The translations under genes and the position numbers were made by a program. From positions 8,752 to 72,751 of the forward strand of contig CAZVUM010000017.1 of assembly GCA_964629575.1 (NCBI GenBank): a DNA stretch of 64,000 bases, read 5' to 3'. The notes beneath the pieces were generated by a model. The model saw only the letters and a list, made by a program, of their open reading frames with translations. It did no database searches and was not told where the DNA came from. This stretch comes from JAYPWI01 sp964629575 (GTDB lineage Bacteria; Actinomycetota; Acidimicrobiia; Acidimicrobiales; Poriferisodalaceae). Shown in pieces: positions 43,819-52,310 of the stretch (position 1 is the first letter of the stretch; each line of letters begins with the position of its first letter).

Positions 43819-44460
43819 ATGGCCGTCACGGACGTGCTCAATCGCATCAGCGAGATACGCCGCCAGTTCGGCGCGGTCGGTCCGGCATCGGACTTCGCGC
43901 TTCCTGAGGCGGCGCCCACACCTGACGTCGCCGCGTCGGCATCCACGCGTGTATCCCCCGGCGGGATCATCGTGGGCGAGATGGGCGGCGCGCGACCCAC
44001 CGTCACAGCTGTCGAGGGCCAACAGGCCCGCCTGCAACAGATTTCGGCGACCCTCAACTCTGGCTCGGACGTCGCCAACCTCCACCCGCCGCTGCCCGGG
44101 CTCGACATCGTGTCCGACTACGGGATGCGCCTCCATCCGATCCACGGCGACAACCGCATGCACCACGGCATCGACCTGGACGCCGACGCAGGAACGCCGA
44201 TTTCGACAATCAGCGATGGAATCGTCACCTTCGCCGGCGAACGCGGGGGCTACGGCAACCTCGTGATCGTCGATCACGGTGGCGGATTCGAGACGCGCTA
44301 CGCCCACCAAGAACAGCTCACCGTGATGGAGGGCGACCTCCTTCGCGCCGGCGACACCATCGGGTTCGTCGGCTCCACCGGAAACTCGACCGGTCCGCAT
44401 CTCCACTTCGAGGTCCGCAAGGACGGAGTGTCGATCGATCCCGAACCCTGGCTCAGATGA
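43819..44460 (+). CDS. M23-family peptidoglycan endopeptidase
   Basis: 213 residues. The LytM domain occupies ~90-213 with zinc ligands His115 and Asp119 (MHHGIDLD) and the HxH pair His194/His196 (TGPHLHFEV). The first ~85 residues carry no obvious signal peptide but begin like other flagellar-cluster hydrolases (MAVTDVLNRISEIRRQFG), so it may leave through the flagellar export route. It would cut peptide cross-links. Overlaps the next gene by ATGA. Confidence 0.9.
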   Translation: MAVTDVLNRISEIRRQFGAVGPASDFALPEAAPTPDVAASASTRVSPGGIIVGEMGGARPTVTAVEGQQARLQQISATLNSGSDVANLHPPLPGLDIVSDYGMRLHPIHGDNRMHHGIDLDADAGTPISTISDGIVTFAGERGGYGNLVIVDHGGGFETRYAHQEQLTVMEGDLLRAGDTIGFVGSTGNSTGPHLHFEVRKDGVSIDPEPWLR

Positions 44461-44966
44461 TGTACGAACCACCCACCGCGACCGCGCCGCCCCCTGCAAC
44501 GACGTTGCGCGACGATTCCCTCGGGTTTCGCCTGCTCAGCGAGTTGCGAGCCACCACCCGAGCGGTCGAGACGATCGCCTACAACCTGCGCATCATCACC
44601 CATCTCCTCGCGACGAGCGATCACCGTCATCTCCACGACTACGCCGATGATCTCGTCGAGGCGGTCGACGCACACGAACCGATCGACGCCCGCCTGCGCA
44701 CCGTGCTGGAGGACGCGTCCCGGGCCTGGGGAGTTGCTGCGGGTGGACCCATTTCGGCCATCGTCGCCGCAGCACCCCAACCCGTCGAGGAGCCACTGCA
44801 GGAGGCTCTCGCCGCGTTGCAGACGGTGACGGACGAAATGCAGTCCGACGGATTGATGGCCACCACCGTGCTCGATCAGGCTGCGCTGATCGTCAGCCGG
44901 CGGGCCCGCGAGATCGAGAGCGCCAACGCCGAGGACCCTCGGTACAGGCCTCCCGTCGCCGGCTGA
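44457..44966 (+). CDS. Unknown helical protein coupled to the M23 peptidase
   Basis: 169 residues, mostly alpha-helical (LLSELRATTRAVETIAYNLRIITHLLAT, then EALAALQTVTDEMQ). No membrane segment or motif I recognise. The four-base overlap with the peptidase suggests a shared job such as a chaperone or targeting factor. Ends in a hairpin shared with csrA. Confidence 0.6.
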   Translation: MMYEPPTATAPPPATTLRDDSLGFRLLSELRATTRAVETIAYNLRIITHLLATSDHRHLHDYADDLVEAVDAHEPIDARLRTVLEDASRAWGVAAGGPISAIVAAAPQPVEEPLQEALAALQTVTDEMQSDGLMATTVLDQAALIVSRRAREIESANAEDPRYRPPVAG

Positions 44967-44975
44967 ACGCCGGCG
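44957..44975. terminator. Bidirectional hairpin between the unknown gene and csrA
   Basis: 7-bp perfect stem CGCCGGC / GCCGGCG around TGAAC, covering the stop codon of the + strand gene and 8 bases from the csrA stop. Convergent position fits a shared terminator. Confidence 0.5.
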
Positions 44976-44982
44976 GGGAAAG

Positions 44983-45228
44983 CTACCGACGCGGTTCCTG
45001 AGAGGGACGCCGCCGCCCAGACAACAGCGGCGAATTGCGATCCGTGGTGGCCGCCGCTGCGGCGTTGGCGTCCTGGACCTGCCGGAAGACCTCTTCGCGA
45101 TGCACCGCGATCGAGCGCGGCGCGTCGATCCCCAGGCGAATCTGGTCACCGCGCGCTTCGACGACCGTGACGCGCACGTTCGAGCCGATCATCACAGATT
45201 CACCGACCCGACGCGAGAGAACGAGCAC
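44983..45228 (-). CDS. csrA: CsrA post-transcriptional regulator
   Basis: 81 residues from a GTG behind GGAGGTGTCGC. The core VLVLSRRVGESVMIGSNVRVTVVEARGDQIRLGIDAPRSIAVHREEVF is a textbook CsrA; the C-terminal ~25 residues are an extra basic tail. CsrA dimers bind GGA-containing hairpin loops and block ribosome sites. The gene follows fliW, as in Bacillus, where FliW sequesters CsrA. Both flagellin leaders here carry matching GGA hexaloops. Confidence 0.95.
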   Translation of the reverse strand: MLVLSRRVGESVMIGSNVRVTVVEARGDQIRLGIDAPRSIAVHREEVFRQVQDANAAAAATTDRNSPLLSGRRRPSQEPRR

Positions 45229-45293
45229 GCGACACCTCCGGCGCCCATGATGCCCGTTTCGGCCACCGAGTTGGTGCCGCGTTGGTTGTCGCT

Positions 45294-45776
45294 TCAGCGC
45301 TGAACGTCGACCCGAGCGCGCACGGGCCACTCCTGATCGCCGAGAACCATCTGGCGGCCCAGCCCGGTCCCGGTGTGGAACACGAAGGGTCCGAGCAGGT
45401 TGAGGTAGAAGCAGCCTTCGTCGGCATCGAGCGTCACCGGGCACATGATGACGGCCTCGTCGACCGAGGAGATGCCGAGAGCCTCGAGCTCGTTGTCCGG
45501 GAGATCGGGCGAATAGTCGCCGAAGAACGCCCAGGGATCGGCGACGATCAGGGAAACGTCAGGATCGTCCGCAGAGGCCAGCAGGGAGAAGACCGACGGC
45601 TCCCCCGAACTCGCCTCGAGGACACCGATGGTCCACACGGTCGCGTCGGACAGCCCGGGGATTCCCTCGGGTAGTTGGACTTCGGCCGGAACTTCGGGAC
45701 CGAGCACGCGCGGGTCGTTCTCCACAGTGACCTCATTGTGGTCCATCGCCGGGGACAGGGGATTGATCGCCGTCAT
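45294..45776 (-). CDS. fliW: FliW flagellar assembly factor, CsrA antagonist
   Basis: 160 residues. FliW features: LPEGIPGLSDATVWTIGVLEA, SLLASADDPDVSLIVADPWAFFGDYSPDLPD and VTLDADEGCFYLNLLGPFVFHTGTGLGRQMVL. FliW binds flagellin in the cytoplasm; when flagellin is exported, free FliW binds CsrA and releases flagellin mRNA. The ATG overlaps the flgL stop and csrA lies 65 bases downstream. Confidence 0.95.
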   Translation of the reverse strand: MTAINPLSPAMDHNEVTVENDPRVLGPEVPAEVQLPEGIPGLSDATVWTIGVLEASSGEPSVFSLLASADDPDVSLIVADPWAFFGDYSPDLPDNELEALGISSVDEAVIMCPVTLDADEGCFYLNLLGPFVFHTGTGLGRQMVLGDQEWPVRARVDVQR

Positions 45777-46657
45777 CGGAGATAGTCCGTCAGCGTGGGT
45801 TGAAGTGCGCGGGCGACGGCGCCCATCGTTGCCTGCAAGGCGACCTCCTGGGTCTGGATCTCGAGGACCGATTCGGCCAGGTCCACGTCTTCGAGTTGAG
45901 AGAGCTGTCGCCGGATCGTCTCCGACGCAGCGAGATCACGTTCGATCGTCTGCTCGATGCGCGTACCGGTGGCACCGAGCTCGGCGAGATTCTCCTGAAT
46001 GCGATCCATCGCGGCATCGATGTCGCCGATGCCGTTGGCGACGCCGATCGTGTCCCCGGTGCGGGCCAGGTTCTCGACCCGCGACACCATCGTGAACACG
46101 TCCTCGGGTGACGTGAAGCCGAAGAGGTCGTCACCGATCACGTTGATCTGCACGGTCTCTGTTTCGCTGATCCGCCGATTGAGGGCCCCGGTGTCGCCGG
46201 TGTAGGTCCACGAGCCGGCGACGAACGCGACCGCATCGGTCCCGGCCGTCCCGTTGAACAGTCCTTGCCCGAGATACGTCGAGTTCGCGAGCGAGACGAG
46301 CTGATCGTTCAGCGTCCCCATCTCCTCTGCGATCGAGGCTGCCTCGGTCGGATTCAAAGTGCTGGAGGCGCGGATCGCGAGATCCCGCACGCGTCGAAGC
46401 GCGGTCAGCGACTGTTGCAGCTTGGTGTCGGCGAGGTCGACACGGGTCGCACCATCCTGGGCATTGCGGACCGCCTGGTCGATCGACCGACGCTCGCTGC
46501 GCAACGCAAGCGAGGAGTTCATTCCGTTGACGTCTTCGGATGCTCGCTCGAACTGGCGGCCGCTGCTCAAGCGGTTCTGGGCACCTTCGAAGGACTCCAG
46601 GCGCGCCTGGAGACGGGCGAGCGACTGGTCGACGAGAAATCCGGTGGTGACACGCAT
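45773..46657 (-). CDS. flgL: FlgL hook-filament junction protein
   Basis: 294 residues; ATG chosen because GGAGG lies 6 bases upstream (a GTG one codon earlier is possible). N-terminus MRVTTGFLVDQSLARLQARLESFEGAQNRLSSGRQFERASEDV and C-terminal QLEDVDLAESVLEIQTQEVALQATMGAVARALQPTL are flagellin-like helices of FlgL. It joins FlgK to the filament. Overlaps fliW. Confidence 0.94.
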   Translation of the reverse strand: MRVTTGFLVDQSLARLQARLESFEGAQNRLSSGRQFERASEDVNGMNSSLALRSERRSIDQAVRNAQDGATRVDLADTKLQQSLTALRRVRDLAIRASSTLNPTEAASIAEEMGTLNDQLVSLANSTYLGQGLFNGTAGTDAVAFVAGSWTYTGDTGALNRRISETETVQINVIGDDLFGFTSPEDVFTMVSRVENLARTGDTIGVANGIGDIDAAMDRIQENLAELGATGTRIEQTIERDLAASETIRRQLSQLEDVDLAESVLEIQTQEVALQATMGAVARALQPTLTDYLR

Positions 46658-46678
46658 CACCTACCTCCTGGCATTCAC

Positions 46679-48049
46679 TTAGCGGCCCACGAGGCCGGTT
46701 CGGTTCACGAGAATGTCGAGCGCCGCGTCGGCGGTTGTGATCACTCGAGCCGCCGCGGCGTACGCCTGCTGGTACCGCATCAGCTCCACCATCTCTTCAT
46801 CGAGGCTGACACCCGTGATCTGTTCGCGGCTCAAGCGAGCAGCGGTGGCCAGATCGGCTTGGGACCGGGCGCTGTCCCTGCTCGCCGCCACGCGCGAACC
46901 GACATCGGCCACGAGCTGACGGGACAGATCTGCCAGCGACTGCGTTCCGCCCGCGGCGACGAGAGAGGTGCGCAACTCGGCGAGCCGCATGGCGTTCTCG
47001 CCGTTGTGGATGGGGTAGGGGACGGCGTCGGCATCGCTCGACGCGAGATCGCCGGGATCGGTGATGACCACTGCGACACTCTCGGCCGGGTTGAGCGGGT
47101 TGTAGGTGAACAGCGGGCCGCCAGGTGAGCCGGGACCGCTGAATCCCAGGGCGTGTTGGGCGTTCAGGGTGTCGGCCACATCGACGGTGAGCGAACCCAA
47201 CCCGCCGATGATCGCCGGGACGTCCTCTACGAGAAACTGTTGCTGCCCGCCGATCTCTCCGCTCAGCGTCAGGTTGACGCCCGAAGTGTCGTGGGTGATC
47301 ACGTCGGTGGCCGAGTCGAACGACAGGGTCTTGGCTTCGATCCCGAGTACCAGCGACAACCCGCTGATGCTGATGTGGTAGTTGCCGTCGTCGTCCAGGC
47401 GAGCTTTGGCACCCGTCAAGCCAACGAGCTCGTCGACCGCCAGATCCCGACGATCGAGAAGGCTGTTGGGGTTGCCGTCGATCCCGCCGGCTCGGGTGAT
47501 GGCCTCGTTGAGATCGGCGACCCTCGCCGCGAGCGCGTTGACATCGTCGATTCGAGCCGACACCGCTGTTCGTGTCGCATCGGCGACCGCGTTCACCTCG
47601 GTCGCGACCTGGCGAATGCGAGCGGCGAGCGATTCGAGCTGGTGCAGCACCTCGACCTGGCTTCCTCGACTCGTGGGGTCGATCGCCAGCTCCTCGAAGC
47701 TGTCCCACAGCGAGTCGAGCGAGGCGGAAATGCCGAACTCGGGCTCGCCGAGTGTCGCCTCGGCTCGGTTCAGGAGTTCGGTGCGCGCCTGGAGGGCCTC
47801 GAGCGATGCCGACGCGCCGCGCACCCTGTCGTCGAGAAACGCATCGCGAGTTCGGGTGATCTCGGCGAGCTCGACACCGTTGCCGATCTGACCGTAGGTG
47901 AGCGACGTCGGAAGCGCGGGTCGAAAATGGACCCGCTGCCGGGTGTAGCCCTCGGTGTTCGCGTTGGCGATGTTGTTGGAGGAGGTCTCGATTCCGACGC
48001 GAGCGGAAGTGAGGGCGGTGTAGCCGGTGTTGAGCGAGCGAAGAGACAT
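46679..48049 (-). CDS. flgK: FlgK hook-filament junction protein
   Basis: 456 residues. N-terminal SLRSLNTGYTALTSARVGIETSSNNIANANTEGYTRQRV and C-terminal GVSLDEEMVELMRYQQAYAAAARVITTADAALDILVNRTGLVGR are diagnostic of FlgK, HAP1. GAGGG lies before the ATG. Follows the flgN-like chaperone gene by 10 bases and precedes flgL. Confidence 0.95.
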   Translation of the reverse strand: MSLRSLNTGYTALTSARVGIETSSNNIANANTEGYTRQRVHFRPALPTSLTYGQIGNGVELAEITRTRDAFLDDRVRGASASLEALQARTELLNRAEATLGEPEFGISASLDSLWDSFEELAIDPTSRGSQVEVLHQLESLAARIRQVATEVNAVADATRTAVSARIDDVNALAARVADLNEAITRAGGIDGNPNSLLDRRDLAVDELVGLTGAKARLDDDGNYHISISGLSLVLGIEAKTLSFDSATDVITHDTSGVNLTLSGEIGGQQQFLVEDVPAIIGGLGSLTVDVADTLNAQHALGFSGPGSPGGPLFTYNPLNPAESVAVVITDPGDLASSDADAVPYPIHNGENAMRLAELRTSLVAAGGTQSLADLSRQLVADVGSRVAASRDSARSQADLATAARLSREQITGVSLDEEMVELMRYQQAYAAAARVITTADAALDILVNRTGLVGR

Positions 48050-48059
48050 CAGCGCGCCC

Positions 48060-48551
48060 TCATGCCAGCCGGTCCACGAGCCGCGGCGAGGCTCCGTAGC
48101 CCGCCGGGGAGTTCGGTGACGAGCGGTATTCGCCCGAGAGAGCAGGTCGTCCCAGAATCAGGGCGATCTGCTGCTCGAGCTGTGCGGAGGCCGCCGTGGT
48201 GAGCATCGACGACCGACCCACGCGGGCTCGGATCTCGTCGATCTCATCGACCAGGGCGTCGAGAGTGCGCGCGAATGTGGGATCCCCGAGCGACACGACG
48301 CGTTCGTGCAGGCGGTCGATCATCCCGCGACCGCCCAAGAGCTCGGTCACTTTGTGGAGGTCGGTCGCTGCGGCGGCCGTGTCCATGATCGCCTGTTCGA
48401 TGTGGCGACCGTCGTCCGCGGCAGAGAGCAACTGAAGGGCAGTGACACGGCGGTCGAGCTGACAGACCCGCTGGCGGAGCGCCATGAGATCGACGCGCAA
48501 ACGCTCGGCGATCTCGGAAGCAGCCGTCTCGGGAAGCGTTGCGTTCGTCAT
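48060..48551 (-). CDS. FlgN-like chaperone
   Basis: 163 residues, helical, with no recognisable strong motif. Its size, helical content and place directly before flgK match FlgN, the export chaperone for FlgK and FlgL. The start codon overlaps the fliH stop (TGATG). The assignment is by position and structure only. Confidence 0.5.
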   Translation of the reverse strand: MTNATLPETAASEIAERLRVDLMALRQRVCQLDRRVTALQLLSAADDGRHIEQAIMDTAAAATDLHKVTELLGGRGMIDRLHERVVSLGDPTFARTLDALVDEIDEIRARVGRSSMLTTAASAQLEQQIALILGRPALSGEYRSSPNSPAGYGASPRLVDRLA

Positions 48552-49246
48552 CACGCGGTCCCACCGTTGATCTCGTCGTCGAGAGCTGTTGCGATGGCTT
48601 CGCGCAGGGTGGTCGCGATCGACGATCGGGTCGCCGTCGCGGTCGACCAGTCGCCGCCGATCCGCACCTCACCCGGCAACATGTCCTCGGCCGACTCAAC
48701 GTTCACCGGCGCCGAAGCGAGCGCCGAACGAACCAGCGCCTCGTCGGCAGCCGCGACACACACGGTGGTGACGGTCTGGCTCGACGAGTCACTGAGCTCT
48801 CGAATGCGCGCGACCAGGGCGGCGCCCTCGTCGTGGGGCGTACGATCCATGATCGCTGTCGCGACGTCCACGGAGAGATCGACGACTGCTGTGAGCAGGT
48901 CCCGTCGCTCACCATCGAGCCGGCTCGAGGTCTCCTCCACAGCCGAGAGGAACGCAGCCTGCAGCTCGCTTCCTCGCCGCACAGCGTCCTCGAACCCGGT
49001 GGCCCGCCCCGCAACGAACCCTTCGTCGTACGCGGCCTGCCTGCCCTGCTCGATCTGTTCGAGGCTCGGCATCGCGACCGAGGCATCCCCGATCACCTGG
49101 GTGCGACGCTGGGTCGCGACCCCGCCGCTCACCTGCGTCACGGCCGGTGGTTCGACCGCAGCGGCCTCCCAACCGGGCACGACCGGCAGCTCCTCATGGG
49201 TCATTCGACCGGGTTCGCGGGTCATTCGACCGGGTTCGCGGGTCAT
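48551..49246 (-). CDS. fliH: FliH-like export ATPase regulator
   Basis: 231 residues. The EQIEQGRQAAYDEGFVAGRATGFEDAVRRG segment is the GxxxG-type N-domain helix of FliH, and the C-terminal half resembles the V/A-ATPase subunit E-like domain. FliH normally anchors the FliI ATPase to FliN, but fliI is not next to it here. Three in-frame ATGs (49246, 49225, 49204) come from a tandem repeat; any may be the true start. The first overlaps the fliG stop by ATGA. Confidence 0.85.
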   Translation of the reverse strand: MTREPGRMTREPGRMTHEELPVVPGWEAAAVEPPAVTQVSGGVATQRRTQVIGDASVAMPSLEQIEQGRQAAYDEGFVAGRATGFEDAVRRGSELQAAFLSAVEETSSRLDGERRDLLTAVVDLSVDVATAIMDRTPHDEGAALVARIRELSDSSSQTVTTVCVAAADEALVRSALASAPVNVESAEDMLPGEVRIGGDWSTATATRSSIATTLREAIATALDDEINGGTA

Positions 49247-49252
49247 TCGACC
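49201..49252. repeat. 21-bp tandem repeat spanning the fliG-fliH junction
   Basis: Two full copies (49201-49221, 49222-49242) plus 10 bases of a third (49243-49252). Each unit on the minus strand contains GGTCGAATGACC, the fliG stop/fliH start overlap, so the coupled start codon has been multiplied and FliH gains MTREPGR repeats. Confidence 0.9.
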
Positions 49253-50262
49253 ATTGCCCCCTCGTCGGCGCGGAGGGCGATCACGCCCTCATCGTCCAAA
49301 CGGCGGACCTCGGCGACGATCAGCGACTGAGCGCCCTCGACATCCTTCACCTTCACCGCACCGAGGAACTCGACCTCTTCCTTCAGCGACGTCGATGCCC
49401 GGTCGGACAGGTTGCGGAAGATCTTGTCGACGACCTCGGGCTTGGCGCCCTTCATCGCCAGGGCGAGCTGCTTGGCGTCGAGGGTTCGCAGGATCTCCTG
49501 GATGTCCTTGTCATGCAGACCGATCAGGTCCTCGAACAGGAACATACGGGCCCGCACATCGTCCGCCAGCGCAGGATCGCGCCGCGAGAGATGCTCGAAG
49601 ATGCGCTTCTCGGCCGCCCGATCCACCGCATTGAGCAGCGTGGCGAGGGACTCGGCACCGTCGCGCCCAGGCTCGACATCGGCCGAGGTGACAGCTCCCA
49701 GACGGGCCTCCAGCGACTGCTCGACCGAGCGAATCACCAGCGGATCGACGGGTCCCATGGTCGCGAGACGCAGCGACACCTCGCCCTGCGCGTCATCGGG
49801 CAACGAAGTGAGAACCTCCGCGCCCAGCGCCGGACTCAGGTGGTTGAGCACCAAGGCCATGGTCTGGGGATGCTCGTCGGACAAGAACTGACAGATCTGG
49901 GTCGGATCCATCTTCGACATGAAGTTGAAGGGCCGATTGTTGGCGGCGGCGACTAGGCGTTCGAGGATGTCCTGAGCCTTGCTGCCCTCCCAGTGTTGGA
50001 GAAGCGTCTTGGCGTACTCGAAACCGCCCTGGGTGTCGACGATCTGATCGCCCAGCTCGGCGAGCATCTCGTTGATGATCGCGTTGAGGCGATCCGAAGG
50101 CAGGCGCCCGAGATGCATGATCTCGCGCGTCAGCGTCTCGACATCGGTGACATCGAGGTACGACAGGACGCTGCCGGCGGCCTCGGGCCCGACCGCGATG
50201 ATGATCGCCGCCGCGCGCTGCGGTGGCGTCAGATCGGCGAGGACGTTGGGTTCGTCAGACAC
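49243..50262 (-). CDS. fliG: FliG motor switch protein
   Basis: 339 residues; GTG at 50262 has better spacing to GGAGG than the adjacent GTG at 50265. Domains: FliGN (TPPQRAAAIIIAVGPEAAGSVLSYL), middle armadillo domain with the EHPQT motif (SDEHPQTMALVLNHL) and FliGC with the charged torque helix (DLIGLHDKDIQEILRTLDAKQLALAMKGA and RNLSDRAS). It binds FliF and transmits stator torque. Confidence 0.96.
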   Translation of the reverse strand: MSDEPNVLADLTPPQRAAAIIIAVGPEAAGSVLSYLDVTDVETLTREIMHLGRLPSDRLNAIINEMLAELGDQIVDTQGGFEYAKTLLQHWEGSKAQDILERLVAAANNRPFNFMSKMDPTQICQFLSDEHPQTMALVLNHLSPALGAEVLTSLPDDAQGEVSLRLATMGPVDPLVIRSVEQSLEARLGAVTSADVEPGRDGAESLATLLNAVDRAAEKRIFEHLSRRDPALADDVRARMFLFEDLIGLHDKDIQEILRTLDAKQLALAMKGAKPEVVDKIFRNLSDRASTSLKEEVEFLGAVKVKDVEGAQSLIVAEVRRLDDEGVIALRADEGAMVE

Positions 50263-50289
50263 CACCGCCTCCGGTCATCGGTCGTTGGC

Positions 50290-51900
50290 TCATGTGTCTG
50301 CCAACCACGCTCGGAGAAGCCCGGCGATTTCTTCGGGCTGCTGTTCGACGAGACGTCGAACCTCGGTGCGGGGATCGGTCTGAACAGCGGGCGGCTCACC
50401 GCCGGCGCCGAGGTCCTGACCCGCGCCCACCGCTGCTCCCACACCTGCGGGAACGGCAACCGCCTGCGGCAATGCTGCCCCAGCGGCACCGGCGGTCAAC
50501 TCAGCCGGAACCGGATCGGCACCCGCCTTGTTTGCCGAGCGCAGCATGAGCAGCACGACGGCCACCACGAGAATCAACACCAGGGCTCCGACAACCTGGG
50601 GGATGAGATCGAGGGGGCTCGAAGCCTCCGCAGCTGCACCTGCACCGGTCGGTATGGCGATCGGCTCGGTGTCGTCGATCGCAGGGAACGGCACGGTGGC
50701 CACGACGATCGAGTCGCCGCGGGCTGCATCGACCCCCACGGCGTTGGAGATCAGATTCGAAACGGTGTCGGCATCGGGGACCGTCGCGCCGGTCACGGTG
50801 CCGTCGTCGATCACGACGCCGACGTGAAGCTCGACGACCGCTCCGGCAGCTTGGATCTCGTTGGTGACGATGTTGTCGACACCGAACTCGGTCGTGCGGT
50901 CGGTCTTCTCGTAGCTGATTCCCTCGTCACCCTCGACGGGGATCTCGGCTTCCTCACCGTCGACACCGGGAACGCCGCCAGGGGCCAGCGAAGATTCGCC
51001 GCTGAACCGCTCCACTTCGTTCTGCTCCCGGAGCGCAACCTGGCTCTCGGGATCGAAGTTCTGGATGGTGCGACTCACCTGGTCGAAGTCGAGGGTGGCC
51101 TGGACCATCACGGTCGAGCGATCGCCTGCACCTGCACTGAGGAGCAGGCGGGTGATGTCCTCTTCGAGTCGCTTCTCGAACTCGCGGGTCTGCGCAGCGG
51201 CATTGCCTGCGTCGAGGGCGGCTGAGCCGTCATCGGGAGCGAGCAGGGTGTGGCCCTGCAGGTCGATGACGGTGATGTCGCCCGAATCGAGGTTCTCGAC
51301 AGCGCCGGCAACGAGATTCGCAACCGCGAGGGCACCCGAGGAACCGAAGCCATCGCGGATGTCGACAATCACCGAGGCCGTCGCGGCTTCGGGATCACCG
51401 AACAGCGACGATTCGGGCAGAACGAGATGGACAACCGCGTCCTCGACCAGATCCATCGCTCGAACGCTGCGCGCAAGCTCACCTTCGAGCGCACGCTGAA
51501 CGTTGATGCGTTCGAGGTTGGACGACAGCCCGAACCCCTGCGCGTCGAGGAGTTCGTACCCGCGGTCCCGCGCTGAGGCGTCGGTGACGATGCCTGCGTC
51601 GGCAAGCGCAGCCTTGGCCTTCGCGAAGTCGGCCCGAGGCACCATGACCCGGTCGCCCCCGTTTTCGACCTGATACGCGATCCCGCGCGCTTCGAGCTCC
51701 GCGGTCATGTCGCCGAGCTCGGTCGCCTCAACACCGCTCGCGAGAACGGAGTAGCTCGGGCTCGAGATCCACTGCACGAACACGAAACCAGCCAGCGCCA
51801 CGACGGCAATCGCCGCCCCGATTCCCACCTTGTGGGCCATCGGCAGCGACCGAAACAGCGATGCTGCTCGGTTGCCGGACGTGAGATCAGTTTCGCTCAT
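50290..51900 (-). CDS. fliF: FliF MS-ring protein
   Basis: 536 residues from ATG (longer GTG at 51912 is possible). Two membrane helices (about 27-48 and 440-460) flank the ring-building region with YSVLASGVEATELGDMTAELEARGIAYQVENGG and INVQRALEGELARSVRAMDLVEDAVVHLVLP. The C-terminal tail (EEIAGLLRAWLADT) is the FliG-binding helix. The usual upstream flgB, flgC and fliE are absent; instead the fliD-fliT pair precedes it. Confidence 0.96.
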   Translation of the reverse strand: MSETDLTSGNRAASLFRSLPMAHKVGIGAAIAVVALAGFVFVQWISSPSYSVLASGVEATELGDMTAELEARGIAYQVENGGDRVMVPRADFAKAKAALADAGIVTDASARDRGYELLDAQGFGLSSNLERINVQRALEGELARSVRAMDLVEDAVVHLVLPESSLFGDPEAATASVIVDIRDGFGSSGALAVANLVAGAVENLDSGDITVIDLQGHTLLAPDDGSAALDAGNAAAQTREFEKRLEEDITRLLLSAGAGDRSTVMVQATLDFDQVSRTIQNFDPESQVALREQNEVERFSGESSLAPGGVPGVDGEEAEIPVEGDEGISYEKTDRTTEFGVDNIVTNEIQAAGAVVELHVGVVIDDGTVTGATVPDADTVSNLISNAVGVDAARGDSIVVATVPFPAIDDTEPIAIPTGAGAAAEASSPLDLIPQVVGALVLILVVAVVLLMLRSANKAGADPVPAELTAGAAGAALPQAVAVPAGVGAAVGAGQDLGAGGEPPAVQTDPRTEVRRLVEQQPEEIAGLLRAWLADT

Positions 51901-52013
51901 GGACAACACCACATGGTTCGAACGTCAGCGACGACGCAGAAGCGGTGCTCGTCCATGAGCCGCGGATATCTCGATCCTCGATCGGGTCTCCCGTCGGCGT
52001 CAGGACGCCGAAG

Positions 52014-52310
52014 TCAAGGAGTGGAGCCGAGGTACGCCCGGCTTGCCCGCGACTCGCGCTGGAGCTGATCCAGCTCGGTCCGGACGGCCGCCTGGCACCC
52101 CTGAACGTCGCGACCCAGCACCTCGGCCTCGGCCAGCAGAGCGCGAAAGCGGATCCGATGATCATCGGAGGGTTCGCCGTGCGGAACCGTCTTCACCAGA
52201 TGCGGAAACGCGCGGCCGTGGAAGTCGTCGAGCTCGACGGCGTGACCGACCTGTTCGATCAAGTCCTCGAAGTCGTCGAGAAGGTCATCCCAGGTGGTGA
52301 CGTCGGTCAT
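52014..52310 (-). CDS. FliT-like small helical protein
   Basis: 98 residues, helical, acidic N-terminal half (WDDLLDDFEDLIEQVGHAVE). It directly follows fliD with a one-base stop/start overlap, the place of FliT, the FliD chaperone. Sequence similarity is too weak for certainty. ATG at 52310 or GTG at 52313 is the start. Confidence 0.5.
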   Translation of the reverse strand: MTDVTTWDDLLDDFEDLIEQVGHAVELDDFHGRAFPHLVKTVPHGEPSDDHRIRFRALLAEAEVLGRDVQGCQAAVRTELDQLQRESRASRAYLGSTP

